Origin: Beaufortia kweichowensis
Taxonomy: Eukaryota; Chordata; Actinopteri; Cypriniformes; Gastromyzontidae
DNA: 64,000 bases
Reading direction: 5' to 3'
NCBI GenBank assembly: GCA_019155185.1
Contig: CM032802.1
Location: forward strand, 797,501-861,500
Part shown: positions 55,032 through 64,000 of the stretch, one piece after another
Layout: every line of letters starts with the position of its first letter
How positions within the stretch are numbered: position 1 is the first letter of the stretch
Made by a program: the position numbers and the translations under genes
The notes under the pieces: model-generated
Databases searched by the model: none
Seen by the model: the letters and a program-made list of their open reading frames with translations, nothing else
Told to the model about the DNA's origin: nothing

Positions 55032-57709
55032 AATGGTTTATGCACTCTTAGTATTATTGTATATTTGTGTGTGTAAGTGGCTTACAGAACTGTATAAATA
55101 CATGATTAATTATTCATTACCATGATACTTACATTTTCAAAATATATAAATAAAGTGCCAACAGAGTTCTTGTAGCTTAAATTCACCGAGCATGTGCTGC
55201 CACCCTGTGGCCACATTCCATTATTACACTTCTTTGACTCGAGTCATTTATGCACAGTTGCACTAATAATACGATATTTATTTATAATAAATATTACGAT
55301 ATAGATTTTGTATATAGTGTGTTCTGGGGTCGTTTATACAAAAGAAAATGCAGATAATTTTTAATTGTACACAATTGTTTGTGCCCGTTAAATAAAATTC
55401 AAAAAAGAAAAATACTCACAGTTTTGTAGTTTGATTATTGCCTCACAATATTTTTAATGTAATATACTAGTGCCTAAACTATGCTATTAAATGTGCAGCC
55501 TGTAGCACAATAACAAGTCCTGTATTCGCAGCACTAGAGTTATAGCGGATGAACATCTAATCATGTGACTTGATTTTCTTCAAGTAAAAAGTCCCGCTCG
55601 TATATCATTGCGCGTAAAGCGTTAGTTAAGTAAGTTATCGTGTTTGAAGGTGGATATAACTTCTATGTGGATTATAATTTAACAAGGTTAGTAAGAGATT
55701 TTAATCCAACTAGTTCCATGTGTAACATGTATAAGGCTCAAATCATGTGGTTATACTTTCCAAACAGTGTATTTTAAGGTTTATTGTGTTGCCCTATAGA
55801 CTTACATTATAAGTCCATTACAGTAAATACGATTTGTTTACAAACTGATACAAGACATTTATTTAATAAGATATCTGATAGCATGTCACAGATGATGTAC
55901 AATTAGTGTACGAGCATTTTAATACATGTTTATGGACGTTCCAGGTGAATTATGGGATTGTTATGAGTGACGTAGGGCGTCTTGCATCTTTCTTGTCAGT
56001 GAGATTTTGTTTTCTGTTGTTTAAGTTTGACGTTTAATTGAGCTGCTGTCTGAAATAAAACTCAAAACTGAAATATTTAGTTGCCTATTTTTTATTGGAA
56101 GCTAAATTTCACCCAAATGTCAACCTTACAATGAAAACTTCATTATACTGAGAGTTTAGATGTCAATATTTAAGGGTTTAAATATGAGGTCTCTCTCAAA
56201 GTTCTCAAAGTTTTTCATGATTTTTCAGTCAGATAAAGAATTGTCACATTCATAACAGTTCATATTCCTCATAAATTAAAATAAATAACTATTTGATGTT
56301 CTTTAAAGAATCATCTCTTCTTCATTTGTTGGGTTTTATTGCTTCTGCTTTGTGTGTTTTAATTCACAAATCCTACAAAGTTTGTTGATTCTCACACGTG
56401 TGTTTTTGTCACATTTATGAAATTATTTTTAAATGAATAACGTGCATAGACTGATATTCTTCAGATGTCTGGACTTTATGGTAAAATAAGCAGATGATTC
56501 AATATATTTGTAACAAATATTCTCTGTGAAAATGTATATTTTATTATAAATGTGAGAAAGTCACATTGCCCGTAGACTGATGTTTCATCATTTCATGCTT
56601 TTTAAATACAGATCAATGATTTATTCTTTTCTCATGTAGTTTAGACCATCTGCATTATGTCTTTGAATCATGTCACATGAATTCTTCATCCGTTTTCTTG
56701 ACAGCATTTATAATAAATTAGATTTCACGTTATTGTCAGCGTGCGGGACACAAGTACAAAGCCAATGACATTTACTATATAGAGTGATTTTATACACAAG
56801 GGGACACATCCGTGTCTACGCTAGAGGATCTGAATTGATTTATTTACAGATTCATGTTATGAGAAACAAACGTCTGAAGCAGGTGTTGTAAAATCATTCA
56901 GTGTGTTTTCACACACACAAAGAAAATGAATTCAAAGTATATTGTAACATCTCCATGACAAATTACACAGAGACCCTTAAACACATGAAATGTTTGGGTC
57001 AATGTGAAATAAAAGGTAACGTTTTGTAATTCCATAATGTGGAACATTTGAGGATAATAAAAGTAAAAGTTTTATACGGTTTAATCTGGACTCTTAGTCC
57101 AGACAAGCTGGAAGAAAATAATAAACTCCGAACTAAAAACTTTGATCTTAAAATCATGTTATCCTTATCCTGTTTGATTATTTTCTTCTACAGTCTTATA
57201 GCTATAACACACACACACCACAAACATCAGACCAACCCAGCGTTTGTCTGAAGGTTTTATAGCTCTCTGATCATCTGTAGCACCTGCGTTCACTGATTCG
57301 CTCAGCTCCATTAATTAACCCATCAGCGCTGAGAGTGTTTTATTAGGCTTAATGATTCAATTATTCAATATCTGTTTCTTTATTTGTTAACAATGTTTCT
57401 GGCCTATTGTAGGTGACATCAGCCCAAAATTAAAGTTCTGTCAGATGGGCTTTCGAGGAACCGTAACATGTTCTACACACATTTTAAGTGACTGATTCAG
57501 ACTGAACCATGAATATGTTTAGTGGCAACTTTGTCTTTCCCAGTAAAAATATGGTGCAAAAATGTACATTTATAAATGTTCTCTTTTATATTTATTTTTC
57601 CCCAATGAAACTTGTGTTTCTATATATTCTACTTGAGCATCACAGATACCACAAATGTACTGTACTGTAGTTTTAAATATTATTAAGACACCTTTAGCTA
57701 AGATTTTGC

Positions 57710-58225
57710 ATGTGAGTGGTTGGAAGGTCATTGTGGTTGGTCACTAGGGTACGCTGGTTGATTGATATGGTGCTGTAAGTGGTTGCTAGAAGGCACAGTG
57801 CTGATTGAAGCTGTAATGGTTGCTAGGGGTGCTGCTGGTTGGATTGATATGGTGCTGCAAGTGGTTGCTAAGGCTAGTGTGCAGCTGGTTGATTGATATG
57901 GTGCTGTAAGTGGTTGCTAGGGTGCTGCAAGTGGTTGCTAGGGTACGCTGGTTGATTGATATGGTGCTGTAAGTGGTTGCTAGGGTGCTGCAAGTGGTTG
58001 CTAGGGTACGCTGGTTGATTGATATGGTGCTGTAAGTGGTTGATTGATATGGTGCTGCAAGTGGTTGCTAGGGTACGCTGGTTGATTGATATGGTGCTGT
58101 AATGGTTGCTAGGGTGCTGCAAGTGGTTGCTAGGGTGCTGCAAGTGGTTGCTAGGGTACTGCAAGTGGTCGCTAGTGTACGCTGGTTGATTGATATGGTG
58201 CTGTAAGTGGTTGCTAGGGTGCTGC
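57710..58225. repeat. Minisatellite built from GTGGTTGCTAGGGTGCTGCAA units
   Basis: About 0.5 kb of tandem arrangement of two subunits, GTGGTTGCTAGGGTGCTGCA (about 21 bp) and ACGCTGGTTGATTGATATGG plus TGCTGTAA (about 28 bp), in varying order. Related GTGGTTGCTAGGG words recur near 16920-16960. On the - strand it gives an artefactual frame of repeated NHLQHPS/NQPAYPS. Confidence 0.92.
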
Positions 58226-58454
58226 CACATGTTTTTTAAGCTGTTGTGATGTGTTTTTGCTTATTAAAGGCTTGTGATATGCAAAGGTATGTGATCTAAT
58301 TGTCATTGTACTAAACACAGAAATAGAAAGGCCCATATTTCCATTGCTGTTCTGGTGTCATCTATCCTAAATCTTCTAGTGTTCACTGTTTAGGGCCCAT
58401 AAATGAAGTAAAGTTAAGACGCACAAAAACTACAGAAGGCCAAAAGACAAAGTG

Positions 58455-59798
58455 TTTATTCAGTAAAAGTCTGCAGGAGGAGGCGCACCTTTAGATTTCA
58501 GTGTCCTGAAACACCGGCAGTGTCACATAAGGCAAAGGGCTTATAGATCATATAGATTTATACACTTCTGCACCAACAACAGTTATACATTCACCAGTTA
58601 CTGTATGCGTGATATCATATAGATCTATATATATATATATATATATATTCAGAAACATATTATATAGGGTCTGGGAGGGACAGAGGAGTGATAGCAGTGA
58701 TTTCAGAATAAACACTCAGTTTTTACTGAAAAACATCAGCTCAACAAAGCACACGTATAATTCTTCATATCTCTGTATGACATAAATCTAGTCAGTGATT
58801 TCTAATAAAATAAAAATATACTATGCTCATATATTATGATTATATATAGCTCTCCAATGGTGTATTTTGCATTGAATAAATAAAATATGTTCTATAGAAG
58901 TCTCATATTTTGTGTTTGTAACTCAGGTTGATGTATAGGACATCAGCATAGTGTTCAACACACGCGCACACGCACACCCTTGTGTTATCTAACAAACATC
59001 ATTTAACAGGATTTAGTGCACAGAAGTTGGGTGGTTTTTGTCGTATTCTTACAGATATAATCACACATTTTCCCCAACACACAATGAGTGACTTAAAGAT
59101 GATTTCGCGCAAAAGCCTTGATCACATTAAAAGCCATTTTACAAATACATAAAAAAATATAGTCCTCTGAATGCCCTTTTTACAATTATAGATAGATTAG
59201 GATTTTTATCAGAAAATATCAGTGTAGTTTGCATGGAGTGTGGAAATGAATTATGATCTTTAGATATATTTATATAATAGTTTGCAGTAAAAAGTAGTGT
59301 GATGGTATCTGATGGTCCTGTATTATGGTTTTTACATGGCACTCCAAGAATCTTTAAAGAATAGCATGGTATTACCATGGTAATAGTTAAAATAGGGAAA
59401 ATAACCTTGCCTTATGTTACTGGTAAGGTTAATTTTTGCCTTTTCAGAATAAATATTGTCTGTGTTGAAAATGGATTACTAGTGTACTTAGTTTAGTATA
59501 TACTGTGTGCAGCATGTTTTATGTTGCATGGTTAAGTCAACAATTGGCATCTGGTCATCTTGTAAAAGAAGTGGTAGTTTTACACTAAATGCTGTGTTTG
59601 GCAGTCTGATCAAGAAAGAGATCATCTGAGTATTTCATACTTACAGACATTTCACATACTGTGACATGTACGTTTTGGTTGTCAAACTAAGACGTGATAA
59701 TGTGGTGTGCGATAGGGATGAACCGTTGTGAAAAGTCTTATTAGTCTCTTAATAGCATTAAATGGATGGTGTACACAGGTGACCAGCAGTCAGAAACT
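58455..59798 (-). other. chst8: chst8 3' UTR (probable extent)
   Basis: AT-rich sequence downstream of the chst8 stop. The most plausible end is the - strand AATAAA at 58455-58460, followed by GT-rich DNA (TTTGTCTTTTGGCC, then TAGTTTTTGTG). It contains (TA)n and a 16-bp perfect palindrome TATTACCATGGTAATA at 59370-59385. The extent is inferred. Confidence 0.45.
58623..58650. repeat. (TA)n microsatellite
   Basis: About 12 TA units, within the probable chst8 3' UTR. Confidence 0.9.
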
Positions 59799-60869
59799 TC
59801 AGTACAGGTCTTTATAGGGTTTGGAATAGTTAAACATTAGATAATCCATGTAGAAGAAGTCATACGCTCTCTGTCTTTCAGAAGCGTTCAGCTGTGAGAA
59901 ATAACGCTGCGTTATCTGGGTGGAAGTTCTGGCCGCTTTCGGGTTCCCGTCCTTGAAGGAGGGGAACGTCAGGTTCTCGGGGGCTCTGATCTTTCTTAAA
60001 ATGAAATTGGCCTCCTCCGCTAAGTTCTCAACCTTTCCTATGAAGTCGTAAGGCAGGTGACACGGACTGCAGAGCTGGTTAGCCGGTTCCCAGTGGATAT
60101 CCATTCCCACGGGCCGATGGACGTCCAGCAGGTAATGGATGAACTCCCGAAAGGTAACTCCGCTCCCCGTCTTCAAAGCAACTTTAGATGCATTTGCTCT
60201 GTACTTGGAGATGATCGGCTTTCCAAATACAGGATGATAGTAGGAATTCGGGCTTTCAAATTTATCTCTAAAAGCGGACACTAATCTTTCCATGGGCTCT
60301 CGGACGAACAGGACTTTGGTGTACGTCTCCAGACGCTTCGTGATGCCCTGTCTGTCGAAGCTGTCGAGCCGTTTCAGGTGGTTGTCGTAATGGACGGCCA
60401 TGTGATTGATGTCATGCGTGGAGTTGGCGACTCCCGCCAGCACCATCAGAACCCTCTTCCAGTTTGAGCAGCCGGCTTTGGGCACCTCGCAGTACAGCAG
60501 TTTATGTCTGTCCTCCACGTAAATCCTGGAGACGTGGTGTGGCGTTATCGTCCGGGAAATATTACTACGGTACTTGGCACAGACCTCCCTGATGATTCTC
60601 CGACGAGATTCCTGAATCTCAGACAGCCCTTGAGAGCGTTCAGATGATGATGATGATGATGATGAAGAGTTTGTTTGCGGTCGCACCACCGGGCTGGTCT
60701 TTAACAGTTTCCGGTGGCGTTTGGTTACCCGTTGTGAGCCCGGGTCGTGCTCTCGTGACCCTGGCGTAGCAGCTTGCTGTTTCCACTGAAAGTCCGGCAG
60801 CTGCATGGGTGAGATGGGGTCGACGTCGCCCTCTTCAGACCGTTTCGGGCTGAACTGACCACACTGCTC
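59799..60869 (-). CDS. chst8: chst8 last exon: stem and whole catalytic domain
   Basis: The acceptor is CTCTTTGAAAG|GAG. It carries 356 codons and a stop. It opens EQCGQFSPKRSEEGDVDPIS, a variable stem, and the catalytic domain begins around RRRIIREVCAKYR. The first internal ATG is at 60804-60806, but the frame continues upstream to the acceptor and joins the 62076-62110 exon. The start is therefore a splice site, not that ATG. A single large 3' exon is normal for this family. Confidence 0.93.
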   Translation of the reverse strand, partial: EQCGQFSPKRSEEGDVDPISPMQLPDFQWKQQAATPGSREHDPGSQRVTKRHRKLLKTSPVVRPQTNSSSSSSSSSERSQGLSEIQESRRRIIREVCAKYRSNISRTITPHHVSRIYVEDRHKLLYCEVPKAGCSNWKRVLMVLAGVANSTHDINHMAVHYDNHLKRLDSFDRQGITKRLETYTKVLFVREPMERLVSAFRDKFESPNSYYHPVFGKPIISKYRANASKVALKTGSGVTFREFIHYLLDVHRPVGMDIHWEPANQLCSPCHLPYDFIGKVENLAEEANFILRKIRAPENLTFPSFKDGNPKAARTSTQITQRYFSQLNASERQRAYDFFYMDYLMFNYSKPYKDLY

Positions 60870-62110
60870 CTTTCAAAGAGACAGACACAATACAATGTAT
60901 TCATTAATTATAGAAATATTATATTATAAAGTCTCTTTATATTTACTTGCATTAAATGTGAGGAAGACATTTACATTTTGGCATTTAGCTGACGCTTTTA
61001 TCCAAAGCGACTTACAAATATTAGGAGATAAAGACCTCAATGTTAACAATGATAAAACTAAGAAAAAGTGGACTGATATGGGTTTTCATCATTATTGCCA
61101 ATATCTAAAGAGGTTCAAATGTTCGGGTCTTATTTCTTTCTTAAAATCGCTCAGAAAAATGTGCCGTACTTAGTACTTCATATTCTATATGAAAAATATA
61201 TATTTTAAATAAATTCCAAATGATAATATTTCTTTCATTTGATGTTAATGAGAAATATGACCCAGACATAATAACATCCGATTTCCAAAGATTTCAATGC
61301 AAGTCTTTTATAGGAAGTAGATGAAAAATGTATTTTGTTTAAAAGTGTAAAAAGTCCTTCTCTTGTATTCTTTGCAGATATCTCATTAACGTTACCAGGT
61401 TTACCAGCTTTACATGTCATGGCTGTACTAACTTGATAAACTTCAATCAAACAAGGTTGGTATGGGATTTTACTGCACTAGTTAATATGTATAATATTAA
61501 CAGTAATTGTGTTTGTCCTGGTGTAAAAGTTTAGCCCTTTTCTCGAGTTTAAGTAGTTTTTGTGTTGCTTAAATCAAGCACTAGATGGAGCCATTACAAC
61601 AGGTCTCACCGACAGTCTCAGACAGATAAACTGTTGCTCATTACAGCTCACAACGAGTTCGGCATTATGAATATTTTTAATCCAGTAATTGACGAGGATT
61701 TTTGCTTAATTCTCCACGTCACCTGATTAGCAGAAAGATGTCGCCTGTGGCAAATATCAATTTAACTACTCATTTGAATTCATTAAGGTGCAATAAAGTC
61801 AATGAATTGAATAATCATAAATCCAGTAGTAATGAGGTGATTAGTTTATTATGAGTCAAGCCTCATTTGATTAGTGACGGCCCACCAATCTGTAGCTTCC
61901 CCCCGGGCCAATATCAGAGCAAAAGAGAAGAGAAGAGAGATGAGACGAGGTGAGACGGAGAAGAGAAAGACTGTAATAAATGCACATTGATGAGCAGAAC
62001 ATCGACATGGTCTTGAAGGGACAAACACTGTATTGTTAATAGATTAAACATTACAGACACAGTGTTGTATCTCACCTTTCTTGAGTAGGAGGTGCTTCTG
62101 ATCTTCACAC
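59799..62110 (-). CDS. chst8: CHST8, GalNAc-4-O-sulfotransferase 1 (3' part)
   Basis: A Golgi type II membrane enzyme that transfers sulfate from PAPS to the 4-OH of terminal beta-GalNAc, classically on pituitary glycoprotein hormones. Two exons are visible, 62076-62110 and 59799-60869, encoding about 368 C-terminal residues. The 5'-phosphosulfate loop PKAGCSNWKR is at 60453-60482 and the 3'-phosphate-binding motif VREPMERLVSAF at 60270-60305. Also present are DKFESPNSYYHPVFGK, VGMDIHW and several N-glycosylation sequons (NIS, NST, NAS, NLT, NYS). The C-terminus MFNYSKPYKDLY and the CAKYR motif favour CHST8 over CHST9. The stem carries a poly-serine run. The N-terminal cytoplasmic tail and membrane anchor were not found and probably lie right of the window. 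Confidence 0.93.
60642..60668 (-). repeat. Coding (TCA)n run, poly-serine in chst8 stem
   Basis: Nine consecutive serine codons, mostly TCA (ATG/GAT repeats on +), in the poorly conserved stem. It is likely length-variable and tolerated. Confidence 0.9.
60870..62075 (-). other. chst8 intron, no gene seen
   Basis: AT-rich intron. It contains a widespread fish repeat at 60968-61020 and a weak CTCF-like word (CACTAGATGGAGCC) near 61579-61592. Confidence 0.75.
60968..61020. mobile_element. Dispersed teleost repeat fragment (CATTTAGCTGACGC)
   Basis: CATTTACATTTTGGCATTTA followed by GCTGACGCTTTTATCCAAAG and CGACTTACAAAT. It is a near-consensus copy of a repeat core found throughout teleost genomes. 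Confidence 0.8.
62076..62110 (-). CDS. chst8: chst8 35-nt stem exon
   Basis: It lies between CTCTCTCTCAG and GAAAG|GTGAGATAC. It reads (G)VKIRSTSYSRK and joins in phase to the last exon; it aligns by position with the GIKFNIRPR segment of human CHST8 as I recall it. A branch-point-like CTAAT lies about 39 nt upstream, with the TC microsatellite between. The call rests on splice signals, phase and a short match. Confidence 0.7.

Positions 62111-62148
<38 letters not shown>
62111..62148. repeat. (GA)n microsatellite = (TC)n on - strand at chst8 acceptor
   Basis: About 18 GA units end exactly at the acceptor of the 35-nt chst8 exon. On the transcribed strand it is the polypyrimidine tract. Confidence 0.95.
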
Positions 62149-62151
<3 letters not shown>

Positions 62152-62479
62152 GAATGGCATGTGAGGAAAATAATGAATATAGCAGGTGTTGTTCGTTCGG
62201 AGCGTGAGGGTCTGTTCACACAGGATGTGTTCCTGCCTTCCATCTGCACTCGTTTTAATGGTTATTCTGCAGGATGTGAGCATTACATCATCGTTTTATC
62301 GCATTTCTGCAGACGCGTCTACAGTATGGCTGCAGCATTTTTGTGTTTAAGATGGTGTGCAATTTAAAAGTTGTGTGATTTCTGAACCACTGGCATCATC
62401 AAACAGAATCAGATATATAATGACTCTTCAAACAAGTTTCCTGAACACAATCTTATGAAAGTGTAGGAAAATTAATCAT

Positions 62480-62600
62480 GGTGTAACTATAGTACTGGCA
62501 TAGTAAAACTATAGTATCATCACAATAACCATCGTTTAATCATGGTTAATAGAAATGGTAATCAGTCTGCGTAACACCATGATTACTGCATCTTTACCAG
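62480..62600. mobile_element. Dispersed repeat fragment (AACTATAGT / ATCATGGTTA)
   Basis: It contains repeated AACTATAGT words and GGTAATCAGTCTGCGTAACA. A TGTAATCAGTCTGCC core and CCATGG words occur also at about 33190-33290, suggesting one repeat family. Confidence 0.45.
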
Positions 62601-62732
62601 AATAAAAGCATTGTTTTCATTTTACTGTAACAAACTGACATCATTATATTGTTACACCAGAATCATCTGAGGACCTCTGGATTCTGCTGCGCTCCAGTTA
62701 GCTGTTTGTTAAACGTGAGAGTGTGTCCAGCG

Positions 62733-62843
<111 letters not shown>

Positions 62844-63142
62844 TGATGGGCTGAAGATCAAGTGGTATTCCGCTACATGTGGCAATATTAGAAGTTCTAT
62901 AGTGTTATAAAAATACCGGCACGATTTTACAATTTCAGATCTTGGGAAACTACAAAACCGTGTGTGTGGGTGTCTCTCAATTACATGTTTGAAACACGGT
63001 CACATGGTCAAGGACAATTAACAGACAGAATGTGTAATTACTGAATGAAGAGCTGTAGTGTCTGTGTCATTGTGTAATTACAGAATAAAGAGCTGAGATT
63101 GTTTAAATGGAGTGTGAGTGATGCAGCGTGTGCTGTTTCAGT

Positions 63143-63179
<37 letters not shown>

Positions 63180-63553
63180 GCACACTGCAGATGTGTGATT
63201 TTTGAACATACATCAACAATGTGTGTTTGTGTGTGTGTTTATGTGTGTGTTTGTGTGGTTGTTAAGTTGAGGGTTATATTAGAAAATATTACTAACCCAC
63301 TATAAAAACAACAGAAATCTACAGAAGAAGATCATGATAGAAGAACAGACATGTGTGTGTGTGTGTGTGTGTTTGTGTTTCTCTCTCTTACACAACAGAT
63401 TTTTATTATATTAGTGAAAAGTTCTCCAGGGTAATGATCTCAAACCTGTAACATTTGACTTTTTGTTAGAACATCCTCAACACACATTTACCAGTAGAAA
63501 TCTTATTATCTGGTGTTATTAGAACAATAACAGGACAAGAGAGGACCAGATGC

Positions 63554-63591
<38 letters not shown>

Positions 63592-64000
63592 AGAGAAATG
63601 TGTCCTGATCATGTCTCTCTTCAGGTGACGATGTCATTATTGATTACTGGAGCAGTTCATAATTAAAACATTAGAGATGTAATTGTGTGTGTCCTGACAC
63701 CTGTCCTGTCTCACACCTGTGAGTAAAACCTGCTGTAAGAGACATAAATCACTGAAATCATTTACATCAGCAGCAGCACTGTTGAAAATCTTTCATTAAA
63801 AACAATTGAAATCTGTCCAAATTAGTCATTTTGATTTTGCACATTACAAGTTTTTGGAGTTTTGCTGTAAAAATGTAAACATTTATTTATTGACTGTATC
63901 AAGTTGCAACATGTGTTTGATAGGGAATGTTTACTGTCTGCTTTTTATTTGGTGCAGTAGCGATAAAGTTTTCTGTTTTTGTCATTTGGTGGAAAATATA

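Larger units (their letters stand above)
50851..58454. other. Intergenic region, kctd15 upstream to chst8 3' end
   Basis: No supported gene. The stretch 50850-51900 is the presumptive kctd15 promoter flank, with CpG-containing, mixed-composition blocks at about 51100-51550. Further right are a probable dispersed repeat (52360-52625), ATT, TC, GA and TTTA microsatellites, a repeat at 54757-55031, a weak CTCF-like site near 55196-55214, and the minisatellite at 57710-58225. No aqp4 exon was recognised, although AQP4 sits between the human paralogues KCTD1 and CHST9. Confidence 0.7.

Noticed and set aside
57710..58225. CRISPR-like array
   Set aside because: The units are contiguous and of two similar sequences, without unique spacers, in a vertebrate genome.
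57874..58230. 118-codon frame on the - strand with NHLQHPS repeats
   Set aside because: It is a translation of the minisatellite, with no independent coding evidence.
60804..60806. Start codon of chst8 at the internal ATG
   Set aside because: The frame continues upstream to a good acceptor and joins another exon. Starting here would leave no membrane anchor.
59799..60869. CHST9 as identity of the sulfotransferase
   Set aside because: The C-terminus MFNYSKPYKDLY and CAKYR favour CHST8, and adjacency to kctd15 agrees. CHST9 remains a weaker alternative.

Overview
This is vertebrate nuclear DNA, almost certainly from a ray-finned fish and most likely a cyprinid (carp/minnow/danio group). The coding sequence is split into short exons with GT/AG borders. 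The introns are AT-rich and carry many TC/GA, GT/CA, TCA, ATT and TTTA microsatellites. Several dispersed repeat families look like those I know from cyprinid genomes. There are no operons, bacterial signals or CRISPR arrays, and I saw no tRNA or rRNA gene.

Three protein genes are supported. (1) At 2078-31899 on the + strand are the last five coding exons of a TAF4-family gene (TFIID subunit 4); the gene enters from beyond the left edge. They encode the end of the histone fold and the conserved C-terminal domain, and the 3' UTR probably ends near 34.28 kb. (2) At 37536-50680 on the - strand is a complete kctd15: four coding exons giving exactly 257 aa, plus an upstream 5' UTR exon. (3) At 59799-62110 on the - strand is the 3' part of chst8 (GalNAc-4-O-sulfotransferase 1): a 35-nt exon and the large catalytic last exon. 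Its N-terminal membrane-anchor exon lies beyond the right edge or was not found. taf4 and kctd15 converge; kctd15 and chst8 run in tandem.

The layout taf4(+), kctd15(-), chst8(-) repeats the order and orientation of human chromosome 18 TAF4B-KCTD1-(AQP4)-CHST9, but with the chromosome-19 paralogues KCTD15 and CHST8. The TAF4-family gene here may therefore be a third, whole-genome-duplication-derived copy that mammals no longer keep beside KCTD15. Its sequence mixes TAF4-like and TAF4B-like residues. No aqp4 exon was seen between kctd15 and chst8.

The rest is intron, UTR and intergenic DNA. Two structures stand out. Two exons, one in taf4 and one in chst8, have 3' splice sites built directly on TC microsatellites; in taf4 this forces an unusually distant branch point. 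A 0.6-kb GT-rich minisatellite in the last kctd15 intron repeats CAGGTG/CACCTG 14 times. I found no evidence of an undescribed multi-gene system.
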